From Candidatus Zixiibacteriota bacterium (GTDB lineage: Bacteria > Zixibacteria > MSB-5A5 > GN15 > FEB-12): a stretch of DNA of 5,840 bases. Positions 1-5,840 of this stretch are shown here, piece after piece. The number at the start of each line of letters is the position of its first letter. Within the stretch, counting starts at the first letter, position 1. The notes beneath the pieces are model-generated. The model did no database searches and was not told the DNA's origin. It worked only from the letters and a program-made list of their open reading frames with translations. Position numbers and translations under genes: made by a program. The stretch spans positions 1-5,840 of the forward strand of contig QNAG01000180.1 of assembly GCA_003641415.1 (NCBI GenBank). The letters run 5' to 3'.

Positions 1-1878
1 CATGTTTGTCACATTCGATTCTCTTTCAAGATGTTCCTGTTCAACCGGTACAGTTTCTGACAACTCATAGGAAGTCGACGCTAAAGCGAGAGTCGCTGCT
101 ATTGACGAGGCAAAAAGAACATTATTGGTAGTGTACTGGAAACGTTCTCTTCGTCGTCTGTCAGCCAGCGATATGATACCGCGAACTTTCCCCTTGGTAA
201 CAATCGGTATAAGCAGGGCTGATTTAAGATCGGCATGGTACATTTGTCTGGCTTCGGCTACTGACATCTGCCCATCATGGTTTTCCTGGTTAATAACCAT
301 TAGCCTTCCATTATCCCGTACCAGGCGATGAAAGGGCATCAGAGACATAATCATGTAACCATCATGGGGGACCATATTCCCAATCACGTGGGACAGAGAC
401 AAAGCCCGGGATTTGAGAAAGGTACCATCTTCCTCAAAGGTGGCAATCCTTACAGCGGAGGTTTTCAGTTCTTTAAGAAGAATGTTCGCCGCCTTTTGAT
501 AGAGCAGACTCATTTCAGGCTCTGTCGTGCAATTAGCCAGAAAGCGATTTATAAGCGCATGGCGACGACGGAATTGTTCTTCATTGTATCGACTGATCTC
601 GGCTTCGATCAATCGACCAAAAACCGGAATTATACTCTTAAGAATATCAAAATTGCGACTGGAAGTTCCCGATTTATTAGCAAACCCAAGCAACAATACT
701 GCTGTTGTGCGGTTTCTTTCCACCACCGGAACAACAATGAATTTTTTCAGGTTGGAGCTGTTGAGAATATCATGCACAAATTGAGGGATTTCCTCAATAT
801 CCGTACTGACTGTAACCGGAGCGTTGGCTCCCCATTTTGTCTTCGAAATATCTTGTTGCCATCCCGAATCAATTCCCTTCTCGCTAAGTAGGGTTCCGTT
901 TTGTCCTACTGTAAACCGCCGACTGTCCCGATTGGAATATGCTACCGTAAGAGACACATACTCGGTTTCAATAAGCTCTCGCAGTAAACGGGCAATTTTG
1001 ACCATATTGTCATCAAAGTTACCACTGCAATCAATGATGTTCTGAAGGCGATTTACCTCGCGACTTTTGTTATTGAGATGCTCGATTTCAATTTTTTGTT
1101 TACGGCTTACCAAGGTACGTCCGACAATATCCATCGCAAGTTTGAGAACTACCAAGTTTTCATTTTCAATGTTCCTACTACCTGTCCATAACAGAACCAG
1201 AGCCGCCAGTTTGCCGTCGGCTCTAATCGGGAGTAACATATTCGGAGTGTTGGTATCAGAGGGAATGTCTAGATGAATATTCTCATTCACTTGCCACTCT
1301 TCTGCATGGGAATCATCGGCATCACTAGGGACAGCAACAATCTGCTCCAGGTGTGAAACATCCGAACTCAATGTGCTGATACCGCTTAGGAAATGCATTT
1401 TTTGATTCTGTCGACCATAGATAAACACGGCTCCCTCGTTGACCTTGAACTGCTTAACGATGTGTTCGAGCGTTATCTTTAGAATAACACTGGTCCGACT
1501 CTCTACCGCAACCAGCTGTTCGATCTCTTTTAACAGGTCGTATCGGTTGTTCTTTTTTTCTGATTTTCCGCTAAATGAATGACCAATACTCAGCCAGCCT
1601 GAAATACCGTTAGCAAGGAGAACAACTCCTGTGATAGTGGCAATCCAACCCGTGAGCTTGAAGAATATCGGTTCTGACAAAAACGGCACCGAGGAAAAGA
1701 TACCAGTACTGTTAAACAGGTGTGCCACCGTAACCAGAGTTACTATTATCAAGCCGGATGAAATGTAGCGATAGGCTTCCAGATTTTCCATCATAAGCTT
1801 CCGCCTGAACCGAGAAATGATGACCAGCGCTGAGAGAAAAATCAGCGCAGCACCCAGATTTACTGCTTGTACTTCCAC
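1..1878 (-). CDS. Membrane-anchored multi-GAF signalling protein, 3' end outside window (partial)
   Basis: An open frame of 626 codons runs without a stop from a GTG at 1878-1876 to the left edge, so the C-terminus is missing. I chose the GTG because GGGAGG lies just upstream and because the next in-frame ATGs (residues 29-30) would remove the first membrane helix. Hydrophobic segments at about residues 8-22, 41-56 and 72-95 predict three membrane helices. The cytoplasmic part then shows three GAF-like units: about 115-260 (strand around AVFIYG, later LLPIRADGKLAALVLL), 290-430 (VSLTVAY, later FIVVPVVERNRTTAVLLLGF) and 445-602 (AVRIATFEEDG, later ALLIPIVTKGKVRGIISLADR). Charged helices at about 258-282 and 425-445 link them and may be coiled coils. 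GAF domains bind small ligands or chromophores or mediate dimerisation; no ligand can be named here. The missing end may carry a histidine kinase, diguanylate cyclase or phosphatase domain. GAF folds are inferred from pattern only, and the third is the clearest. Confidence 0.8.
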   Translation of the reverse strand, partial: MEVQAVNLGAALIFLSALVIISRFRRKLMMENLEAYRYISSGLIIVTLVTVAHLFNSTGIFSSVPFLSEPIFFKLTGWIATITGVVLLANGISGWLSIGHSFSGKSEKKNNRYDLLKEIEQLVAVESRTSVILKITLEHIVKQFKVNEGAVFIYGRQNQKMHFLSGISTLSSDVSHLEQIVAVPSDADDSHAEEWQVNENIHLDIPSDTNTPNMLLPIRADGKLAALVLLWTGSRNIENENLVVLKLAMDIVGRTLVSRKQKIEIEHLNNKSREVNRLQNIIDCSGNFDDNMVKIARLLRELIETEYVSLTVAYSNRDSRRFTVGQNGTLLSEKGIDSGWQQDISKTKWGANAPVTVSTDIEEIPQFVHDILNSSNLKKFIVVPVVERNRTTAVLLLGFANKSGTSSRNFDILKSIIPVFGRLIEAEISRYNEEQFRRRHALINRFLANCTTEPEMSLLYQKAANILLKELKTSAVRIATFEEDGTFLKSRALSLSHVIGNMVPHDGYMIMSLMPFHRLVRDNGRLMVINQENHDGQMSVAEARQMYHADLKSALLIPIVTKGKVRGIISLADRRRRERFQYTTNNVLFASSIAATLALASTSYELSETVPVEQEHLERESNVTNM

Positions 1879-1882
1879 TAAT

Positions 1883-1933
1883 CCTCCCGGGGAGTAAACT
1901 TATACTATTTCTTGATTTATCGGCACCGGGAGG
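1883..1933 (-). promoter_or_regulatory. Inverted repeat overlapping the Shine-Dalgarno of the GAF gene
   Basis: CCTCCCGG (1933-1926 on the minus strand) and CCGGGAGG (1890-1883) are perfect 8-base reverse complements separated by 35 bases. The downstream arm contains the GGGAGG that serves as the ribosome binding site for the GTG at 1878. In a transcript that covers both arms, the stem would hide the Shine-Dalgarno. A TATAAG at 1904-1899 lies inside the loop; a transcript starting just after it would lack the upstream arm and leave the site open. The base pairing is seen directly; the regulatory role is inference. Confidence 0.4.
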
Positions 1934-2020
1934 GTTGTCATTTAGCGATTGACAGGGTATACAAATAATTGTTGAAGTCTTTAGTGTCCGGCCAACGCAG
2001 CCAACATTGTGTAGCTCTTT

Positions 2021-2039
2021 ATGTTATAGGCTGTAACAT
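2021..2039 (-). repeat. Small perfect hairpin (6-bp stem, 7-base loop)
   Basis: On the minus strand ATGTTA and TAACAT form a perfect 6-bp stem around a 7-base loop, 25 bases past the rnhC stop. The stem is AT-rich and no T run follows on either strand, so it is a poor candidate for an intrinsic terminator. It could protect the 3' end of the efp-rnhC mRNA or be a chance repeat. Confidence 0.3.
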
Positions 2040-2063
2040 CCGCTGTTGGATTTGCAGGATTTA

Positions 2064-2714
2064 TCAGGAAAACAAAGTGGGAGCAGTAACCCGACCGTAA
2101 TTCTTGAAATGTGTCTTGGCGACTTTTGGCAGAACTTCAATACCGTACAGGCGAACGAGTTCACGGCCAGCCTGGTCAACCTTGGCTGCTGCTCCTTTTG
2201 GAATCTCAAGGTGGTATTCACGGGAAAGCTGGGCAATTTCTCTAATGAAAGCTGCCCGAGCCAAAATTGATGCTGCCGCCACCTGTATAATCTGTTCTCC
2301 GCGAAAGCGTTGGTGAATGTCGACTGTGAAACCGGAAGTCCCCATTGCTGTCTCTATTAATTCCGGTTTCCCAAATTGGTCAACAATGACCAGGTCGACT
2401 TTCTGTCTCTCCAGAATGCCAGTGATTGCTTCTGCGTGACCGTTTGCTAAAAGCTTGTTGAGATTTCGGATAACCTTGTAGCGAGCGTTATATTCTTCAG
2501 GGTCGATTATTACAACTTGGTGTACGAAATTCGCTCGAAGATACTCGTCAAGATCAAGAACTCGGTTGTTAGAAATCTTCTTCCCATCACGAACGCCAGC
2601 TTTTTCAAGTTGACCGCAATCGCTATCGGAAGCAAGAAAAGCCGCAATAACAAGGGGACCGAAGAAATCGCCCTTACCTGATTCATCGACACCGACTACC
2701 AGACGAGAGGGCAT
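2064..2714 (-). CDS. rnhC: Ribonuclease HIII, short form without N-terminal TBP-like domain
   Basis: This 216-residue enzyme should cut the RNA strand of RNA:DNA hybrids in the cytoplasm, helping to remove R-loops and primers. The N-terminal motif GVDESGKGDFFGP (residues 8-20) is the type HIII form (DESGKGD) rather than the DEVGRG of RNase HII. The four acidic catalytic positions are visible: D10, E11, D112 in VDQFG and E140 in RGEQ; glutamate at the last position is typical of HIII, where HII has aspartate. VAAASILAR (145-153), IPKGA (171-175) and THFKNYG (201-207) are further family signatures. Bacillus-type RNase HIII is about 300 residues, with an N-terminal TBP-like domain for substrate binding; here the catalytic domain begins almost at residue 1 and the efp stop lies directly upstream, so that domain is absent. 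The ATG at 2714 is three bases past the efp stop with no good Shine-Dalgarno, which suggests translational coupling. The reading ends in a tandem stop. Confidence 0.92.
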   Translation of the reverse strand: MPSRLVVGVDESGKGDFFGPLVIAAFLASDSDCGQLEKAGVRDGKKISNNRVLDLDEYLRANFVHQVVIIDPEEYNARYKVIRNLNKLLANGHAEAITGILERQKVDLVIVDQFGKPELIETAMGTSGFTVDIHQRFRGEQIIQVAAASILARAAFIREIAQLSREYHLEIPKGAAAKVDQAGRELVRLYGIEVLPKVAKTHFKNYGRVTAPTLFS

Positions 2715-2717
2715 ATC

Positions 2718-3278
2718 TCAGTTGGCTCGCTCGATATACTCCCCGGTACGGGTATCGACTTTGATTTTGTCCCCTTCCTTAACAAAAGGTGGGACTTTGA
2801 CTTCGAGACCTGTCTGAAGCTTAGCTGGCTTGGTAATGTTTGAAACAGTATCGCCACGCACTGCCGGCTCCGTATTCTCTACTTCCAGAATTACCGATGC
2901 CGGCAAATCAACTGAAAGAGCCTGGCCATCAAGGAACAATACCTTGTAATCAGAGTTTTCGAGAAGATACCACCGGGCATCACCGAGGTTGTCAACGGGT
3001 ATTGATATCTGGTCAAATGTTTCCGAATCCATAAAGGTGTATTCACCGGCATTTTCATACAGATACTGCATCTTTCGTTCTTCCATATCGGGAGCTTTGA
3101 AAGAATCGTTCGACCCGAAAACCTTCTCTACGACAGCGCCGGTTTTGATATGCTTCAATTTGGTTCGGATATTGGCTTTGCCGCGCCCCATCTTAAAATG
3201 TTGATAGCTGACGACATAATATGGTTGATCGTCAACAATGATGCGCAAACCTTTACGAAAATCAGACGGTGAAAACAT
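2718..3278 (-). CDS. efp: Elongation factor P
   Basis: This 186-residue protein binds between the ribosomal P and E sites and relieves stalling at consecutive prolines. It has the usual length and all three domains: an N-terminal KOW-like barrel (about 1-63), a first OB domain (about 66-128, with MQYLY and YTFMD) and a C-terminal OB domain (about 130-186). The late motifs TEPAVRGDT, TKPAKLQTG and RTGEYIER fit the family well. The loop that reaches the peptidyl transferase centre reads KMGRGKA (29-35). Aligned to the PGKG loop of E. coli-type EF-P, the modified lysine is replaced by Arg32. Arginine there is known as the substrate of the rhamnosyltransferase EarP in Pseudomonas, Neisseria and Shewanella, but it also occurs in lineages where no modification is established. 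No earP, epmA or epmB is in this window. The ATG start is supported by GGAGG six bases upstream. Together with rnhC it forms a tight pair; it is separated from the kinase gene by 100 bases with a likely promoter. Confidence 0.97.
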   Translation of the reverse strand: MFSPSDFRKGLRIIVDDQPYYVVSYQHFKMGRGKANIRTKLKHIKTGAVVEKVFGSNDSFKAPDMEERKMQYLYENAGEYTFMDSETFDQISIPVDNLGDARWYLLENSDYKVLFLDGQALSVDLPASVILEVENTEPAVRGDTVSNITKPAKLQTGLEVKVPPFVKEGDKIKVDTRTGEYIERAN

Positions 3279-3284
3279 AAAAAG

Positions 3285-3289
3285 CCTCC
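3285..3289 (-). promoter_or_regulatory. Ribosome binding site of efp
   Basis: GGAGG on the minus strand lies six bases before the efp ATG. It is the strongest and best-spaced Shine-Dalgarno in the window, in keeping with an abundant translation factor. Confidence 0.75.
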
Positions 3290-3306
3290 AGAATAAATCA
3301 GGCTCG

Positions 3307-3333
3307 AATATAACATTTTTGTCTGTCAGCCAA
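3307..3333 (-). promoter_or_regulatory. Candidate sigma70-type promoter for efp-rnhC
   Basis: On the minus strand TATATT (3312-3307) matches the -10 consensus at five of six bases. TTGGCT (3333-3328) matches the -35 at four of six, but the spacer is only 15 bases, shorter than the usual 16 to 18. The leader would be roughly 20 to 30 bases and would include the GGAGG. The position in the AT-rich 100-base gap before efp supports the call; the spacing weakens it. Confidence 0.4.
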
Positions 3334-3378
3334 AGTCTTTTTTACAATTTATGACAAGATGAAAAAACCATTCTCAAG

Positions 3379-5223
3379 TCAGGATATAGTTTGTATGTGG
3401 CTGATTGGCTGTTGTTTTAAATTGTTTTCTAAATGAATCAGAGGGAGTGTAATCAAAAAAACAGTTCCAACATCCGGCTTGGACGAAACGGATAAACGTC
3501 CACCATGCAGATTGACTATTTTACGAGCCAGTGGCAAACCCAAACCGGTACCTCCTGCTCGGGACGAAAAGAAAGGAGTAAATATTCTTCCCAGATTTTC
3601 AGCGCTGATCCCCGAGCCTTTATCTGCAACGCTAATAGTCATATCCTGATCTGAATGCGCAATTTCGATTGTTACCTCACCCTCGGCGGAATCATAGGAC
3701 AACACAGCATTTTCTATTATATTTGTGAGAGCTTGCTTTAACAGCAGAGCATCGATATCCGCAGTCAATTGACAATCCGTTATGATACTGAATCGAACAC
3801 TGACACAATCTTCACGAGCCTCAAAAGACTTGATTACGTCACTGACAAGATTGTTTACCAGTTCCGGTGTTTTGTATATCTGCAATGGACGAGCAAATTG
3901 AAGGAAACGTTCAACAAGGTCCTGCGCTTCGGAAACCTCTGCGAAGAGGGCTGGTATGCTTTCCTCGTGAATGTTCCTTTTGCCCATCCTTCTTTTCAAT
4001 AATGTCAGGTATCCTGAAATTGCCCCCATGGAGTTTCTCAGTTGATGAGCCAGTCCTCCGGTCATCTCGCCTAGTACTGCCAGTCGCTCTTTCGTCTCCA
4101 ATTCAGAGCGTAACTGCGTAATCTCACTAAGGTCATTCAGTAACATAGAGACTCCCAAAGGTTGACCGTTCCCCCCATTGATAATCGAAGTAGACACTCC
4201 CAGTGTCAGATAACGCTCATCATGGGTTGTCACATCAATTTCTTTGTACTCTGTTCCTTGAAGACAATCAAGGCTTTGAGCCAGTATATTCGCCAATGTC
4301 GAATCCTCAGACAACAGTGTCCGGTATGTCTTCCCCGGGCAATCATCAATCGCTACGTCAAGAATATCAGCCGCCGCCCTGTTGACCATCATCACGTTTC
4401 CATCAAGGTCAATCGTGACTATTCCCGAACGAATTGATTGCAAAAGGTACTTGTTGAACTGTTCAAGTGAATCCGCCTTTAACCTGATTCCTTCATTGAG
4501 CCGCAGGAGTTGCTGTTCTTTCTCTTTGAGTTCGCTTATAACATTTCGATATTCCTCAATCAAGGCATGGACATCATCATTGTTGTCATCGATTGGACGA
4601 CCAGCCTGCCGCGCTTCCTGTTTGAGTTTGCGAAAGGGGACGAAGATGGTTCTTGACAACAATAGGTAGAATATGACCAGGACTATATTTACCACAATTC
4701 CGATTACAACTATTGTTCGATGACCATCATCGAGGTATGCCAGTTCAGGATCTTTCCTTGACAGAATCAACAAACTGCGTTGAGTACCAACAATGGGGCT
4801 TATGAAAAAATATTCATCACCGCTTCCTCGCTCAAGTGTCTGAAAACCTGACTTGAGAAGTCTCTCAGCAAGGTTAATAATCTTCGGTGGCAATTGATGA
4901 GATTCCGTTCCAAGCCAATTATGCTGATTATCAGGTATCTGATCTTTTGATTGCGCGTTAAAAATGTGTATGCTGTTGAGTCTGTACGCGCGGAGAGACT
5001 TTGCTTTGTCATATGCGCTCAAACTTGGTTTTGCTGCACTCGGCAGAACTTGCCTGATTGCAACAGTAGCAGATTGCATACTGGATATCAATATTTCCCG
5101 TCTGGCGCTACGGGACCGATAAATTATCAGATTAGATATAAAATTGAGAAATACCAGGACGAAGATTATAACCAACAGTCCCAGATGAACCTTAGACTCG
5201 AATTTGTTCCCTTTATGATTCAT
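3379..5223 (-). CDS. Membrane PAS-containing sensor histidine kinase (NtrB/AtoS/PilS-like)
   Basis: This is a complete 614-residue inner-membrane kinase that should sense an unknown signal, autophosphorylate on histidine and pass the phosphate to a response regulator. Membrane helices lie at about residues 13-34 and 170-191, enclosing a periplasmic sensor region of about 135 residues that I do not recognise. A charged HAMP-like or coiled-coil linker (193-250) leads to a PAS domain (about 253-370; SGIVTIDLDGNVMMVNRAA). HisKA carries the H box MTGGLAHQLRNSMGAI with phosphoacceptor His393. The ATPase is intact: N box NIIENA (Asn501, Asn505), G1 DKGSG (534-538), F box FTPFFSS (548-554) and G2 GGTGLGLPLA (557-566). 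HQLRN resembles the HEIRNPL of kinases paired with NtrC-type sigma54 regulators. The start is the ATG at 5223, with AGGCGG a few bases upstream; it leaves 40 bases after the peptidase stop. No receiver domain is fused and no regulator gene follows in the window. The prepilin peptidase next door suggests, but does not prove, a pilus role. Confidence 0.93.
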   Translation of the reverse strand: MNHKGNKFESKVHLGLLVIIFVLVFLNFISNLIIYRSRSARREILISSMQSATVAIRQVLPSAAKPSLSAYDKAKSLRAYRLNSIHIFNAQSKDQIPDNQHNWLGTESHQLPPKIINLAERLLKSGFQTLERGSGDEYFFISPIVGTQRSLLILSRKDPELAYLDDGHRTIVVIGIVVNIVLVIFYLLLSRTIFVPFRKLKQEARQAGRPIDDNNDDVHALIEEYRNVISELKEKEQQLLRLNEGIRLKADSLEQFNKYLLQSIRSGIVTIDLDGNVMMVNRAAADILDVAIDDCPGKTYRTLLSEDSTLANILAQSLDCLQGTEYKEIDVTTHDERYLTLGVSTSIINGGNGQPLGVSMLLNDLSEITQLRSELETKERLAVLGEMTGGLAHQLRNSMGAISGYLTLLKRRMGKRNIHEESIPALFAEVSEAQDLVERFLQFARPLQIYKTPELVNNLVSDVIKSFEAREDCVSVRFSIITDCQLTADIDALLLKQALTNIIENAVLSYDSAEGEVTIEIAHSDQDMTISVADKGSGISAENLGRIFTPFFSSRAGGTGLGLPLARKIVNLHGGRLSVSSKPDVGTVFLITLPLIHLENNLKQQPISHIQTIS

Positions 5224-5263
5224 ACCGCCTGCCGTGGTAATCGAATCAGAGCACAGAGTGCAA

Positions 5264-5840
5264 TCACCAAGGAGTGATACCAACGACTGTGATCAGGTAC
5301 CAGTGTATTATGCGATCCCCGTAAATGATAGCCAGCACCGCCGCCGAGGCCAGGAAGGGGCCAAATGGAATTATGCGTGTCTGTCGCATTTTTGAGGAGA
5401 TACACATTACTGCCACTGACACTACTAAACCGATTGCAGATGCCGCGATAAACACGAAAGCAACTTTCTGCCACCCAAGGAACGCTCCCAACATGGCGGC
5501 CATCTTGATGTCGCCACCGCCCATAGATTCTTTCTTAAACAACCAGTCACCAAGTATCGCAATTAGATAAAGAGACCCGCCGCCTGCCAGAAGTCCAATA
5601 AGGGCATTAACAATACCAATACCTTCAGGCAGAAAAGATACACCCAGCCCGATAACCATCCCGGGAAGCGTTATTGAATCCGGTATAATCTGGTGATCCA
5701 GATCAATAAAGAAAATAACCAACAAGGATGATGTCAGTATTGCTAATGCCAGAAATTCAAATGATGCTCCCAGTTGCCAGAAAAAATAGAGGTAGAAAGC
5801 GGCATTGAGCAACTCAACAAGCGGGTATCGCAATGAGATA
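5264..5840 (-). CDS. Type IV prepilin peptidase (A24 family), 5' end outside window (partial)
   Basis: An inner-membrane aspartic protease of the PilD/TcpJ type that cleaves the short leader of type IV prepilins or type II secretion pseudopilins and often N-methylates the new end. The visible 191 codons hold the C-terminal membrane part. Counting from the first full codon, catalytic Asp46 lies in IDLDHQIIPD and Asp110 in the GxGD motif GGGDIKM. Their spacing of 64 residues equals that of the catalytic pair in Vibrio TcpJ (D125, D189). A run of hydrophobic helices surrounds them, and IPFGPFLA (157-164) is a typical late motif. The frame is open to the right edge: ISLRYPLVEL at the edge corresponds to the segment that follows the cytoplasmic CxxC zinc-binding region in full-length enzymes, so that N-terminal domain should lie just outside. 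The TTG at 5833 falls inside this conserved segment and is not the true start. The histidine kinase gene follows after 40 bases, probably in the same operon. Confidence 0.93.
   Translation of the reverse strand, partial: ISLRYPLVELLNAAFYLYFFWQLGASFEFLALAILTSSLLVIFFIDLDHQIIPDSITLPGMVIGLGVSFLPEGIGIVNALIGLLAGGGSLYLIAILGDWLFKKESMGGGDIKMAAMLGAFLGWQKVAFVFIAASAIGLVVSVAVMCISSKMRQTRIIPFGPFLASAAVLAIIYGDRIIHWYLITVVGITPW

Larger units (their letters stand above)
1879..2063 (-). other. Intergenic region between rnhC and the GAF-protein gene
   Basis: These 185 bases contain no supportable gene. Reading on the minus strand, the rnhC stop is followed at once by TAA, giving a tandem stop (TGATAA). Further along come a small hairpin (2039-2021), a TGTCA-N9-TGACA inverted repeat (1954-1936) and a longer-range 8-base inverted repeat (1933-1883) that covers the next gene's Shine-Dalgarno. 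A TATAAG at 1904-1899 could be a -10 box, but nothing at 16 to 18 bases upstream resembles TTGACA well (best GTGCCG, three of six). No GC-rich stem followed by a T run was found, so there is no convincing intrinsic terminator after rnhC, and read-through into the GAF gene is possible. Confidence 0.6.

Noticed and set aside
328..891. Plus-strand open frame of 187 codons
   Set aside because: It is fully antisense to the GAF-domain coding frame, has no recognisable family features and no ribosome binding site; the minus frame shows clear GAF-like strand patterns.
1991..2005. Direct repeat GCCAAC-N3-GCCAAC
   Set aside because: Two copies of six bases only, without further repeats; most likely chance, and not enough for an origin iteron or CRISPR.
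3362..3367. Six-T run (minus strand) after the kinase stop as an intrinsic terminator
   Set aside because: No stable GC-rich stem precedes it; only two or three pairs can be formed from the flanking bases.
4382..4669. Plus-strand open frames across the kinase gene
   Set aside because: They are antisense shadows of the PAS and linker coding sequence, with no family resemblance or ribosome binding site.
5224..5283. Upstream TTG start for the histidine kinase, adding 20 residues
   Set aside because: It would overlap the end of the prepilin peptidase, the extra residues look unlike a cytoplasmic leader of this family, and the ATG at 5223 has a better ribosome binding site and gives a normal short N-terminus before the first membrane helix.
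5831..5833. TTG as start of the prepilin peptidase
   Set aside because: It lies inside the conserved ISLRYPLVEL segment and the frame continues open to the window edge, so the gene is cut off rather than short.

Overview
All recognisable coding in this window is on the minus strand, so the genes read from right to left. The base composition is moderate. The set of genes is: a type IV prepilin peptidase, a membrane sensor histidine kinase, elongation factor P, a ribonuclease HIII, and a membrane-anchored protein with several GAF domains. This suggests a free-living, probably Gram-negative-type bacterium with type IV pili or a type II secretion system and heavy use of two-component signalling. 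No gene here fixes the phylum. An uncultured lineage of the FCB-group or deltaproteobacterial kind would fit, but that is a guess from gene content.

Layout in transcription order: (1) 5840-5264, the C-terminal membrane part of an A24 prepilin peptidase, cut by the right edge. (2) 5223-3379, a complete 614-residue sensor histidine kinase (two membrane segments, periplasmic sensor region, PAS, HisKA, HATPase), starting 40 bases after the peptidase. (3) A 100-base gap with a plausible promoter and a strong Shine-Dalgarno, then efp at 3278-2718. (4) 2714-2064, a short RNase HIII whose start lies three bases after the efp stop, so the two are very probably co-transcribed and translationally coupled. 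(5) A 185-base gap (2063-1879) with several small inverted repeats, one of which includes the Shine-Dalgarno of the next gene. (6) 1878 to the left edge, the first 626 codons of a protein with three N-terminal membrane helices and three tandem GAF-like domains, still open at the edge.

The window looks like two functional pairs. The peptidase and kinase form one probable operon, which hints at a PilS-like link between kinase and pilus. efp and rnhC form a housekeeping pair (rescue of polyproline stalls; removal of RNA:DNA hybrids). The GAF protein seems to be a separate unit. No mobile element, CRISPR array, tRNA, rRNA or phage gene was seen. No clearly new multi-gene system is visible. The points most worth checking are the arginine at the modification site of EF-P, the hairpin that could mask the GAF gene's ribosome binding site, the single-domain RNase HIII, and the kinase without a visible response regulator.
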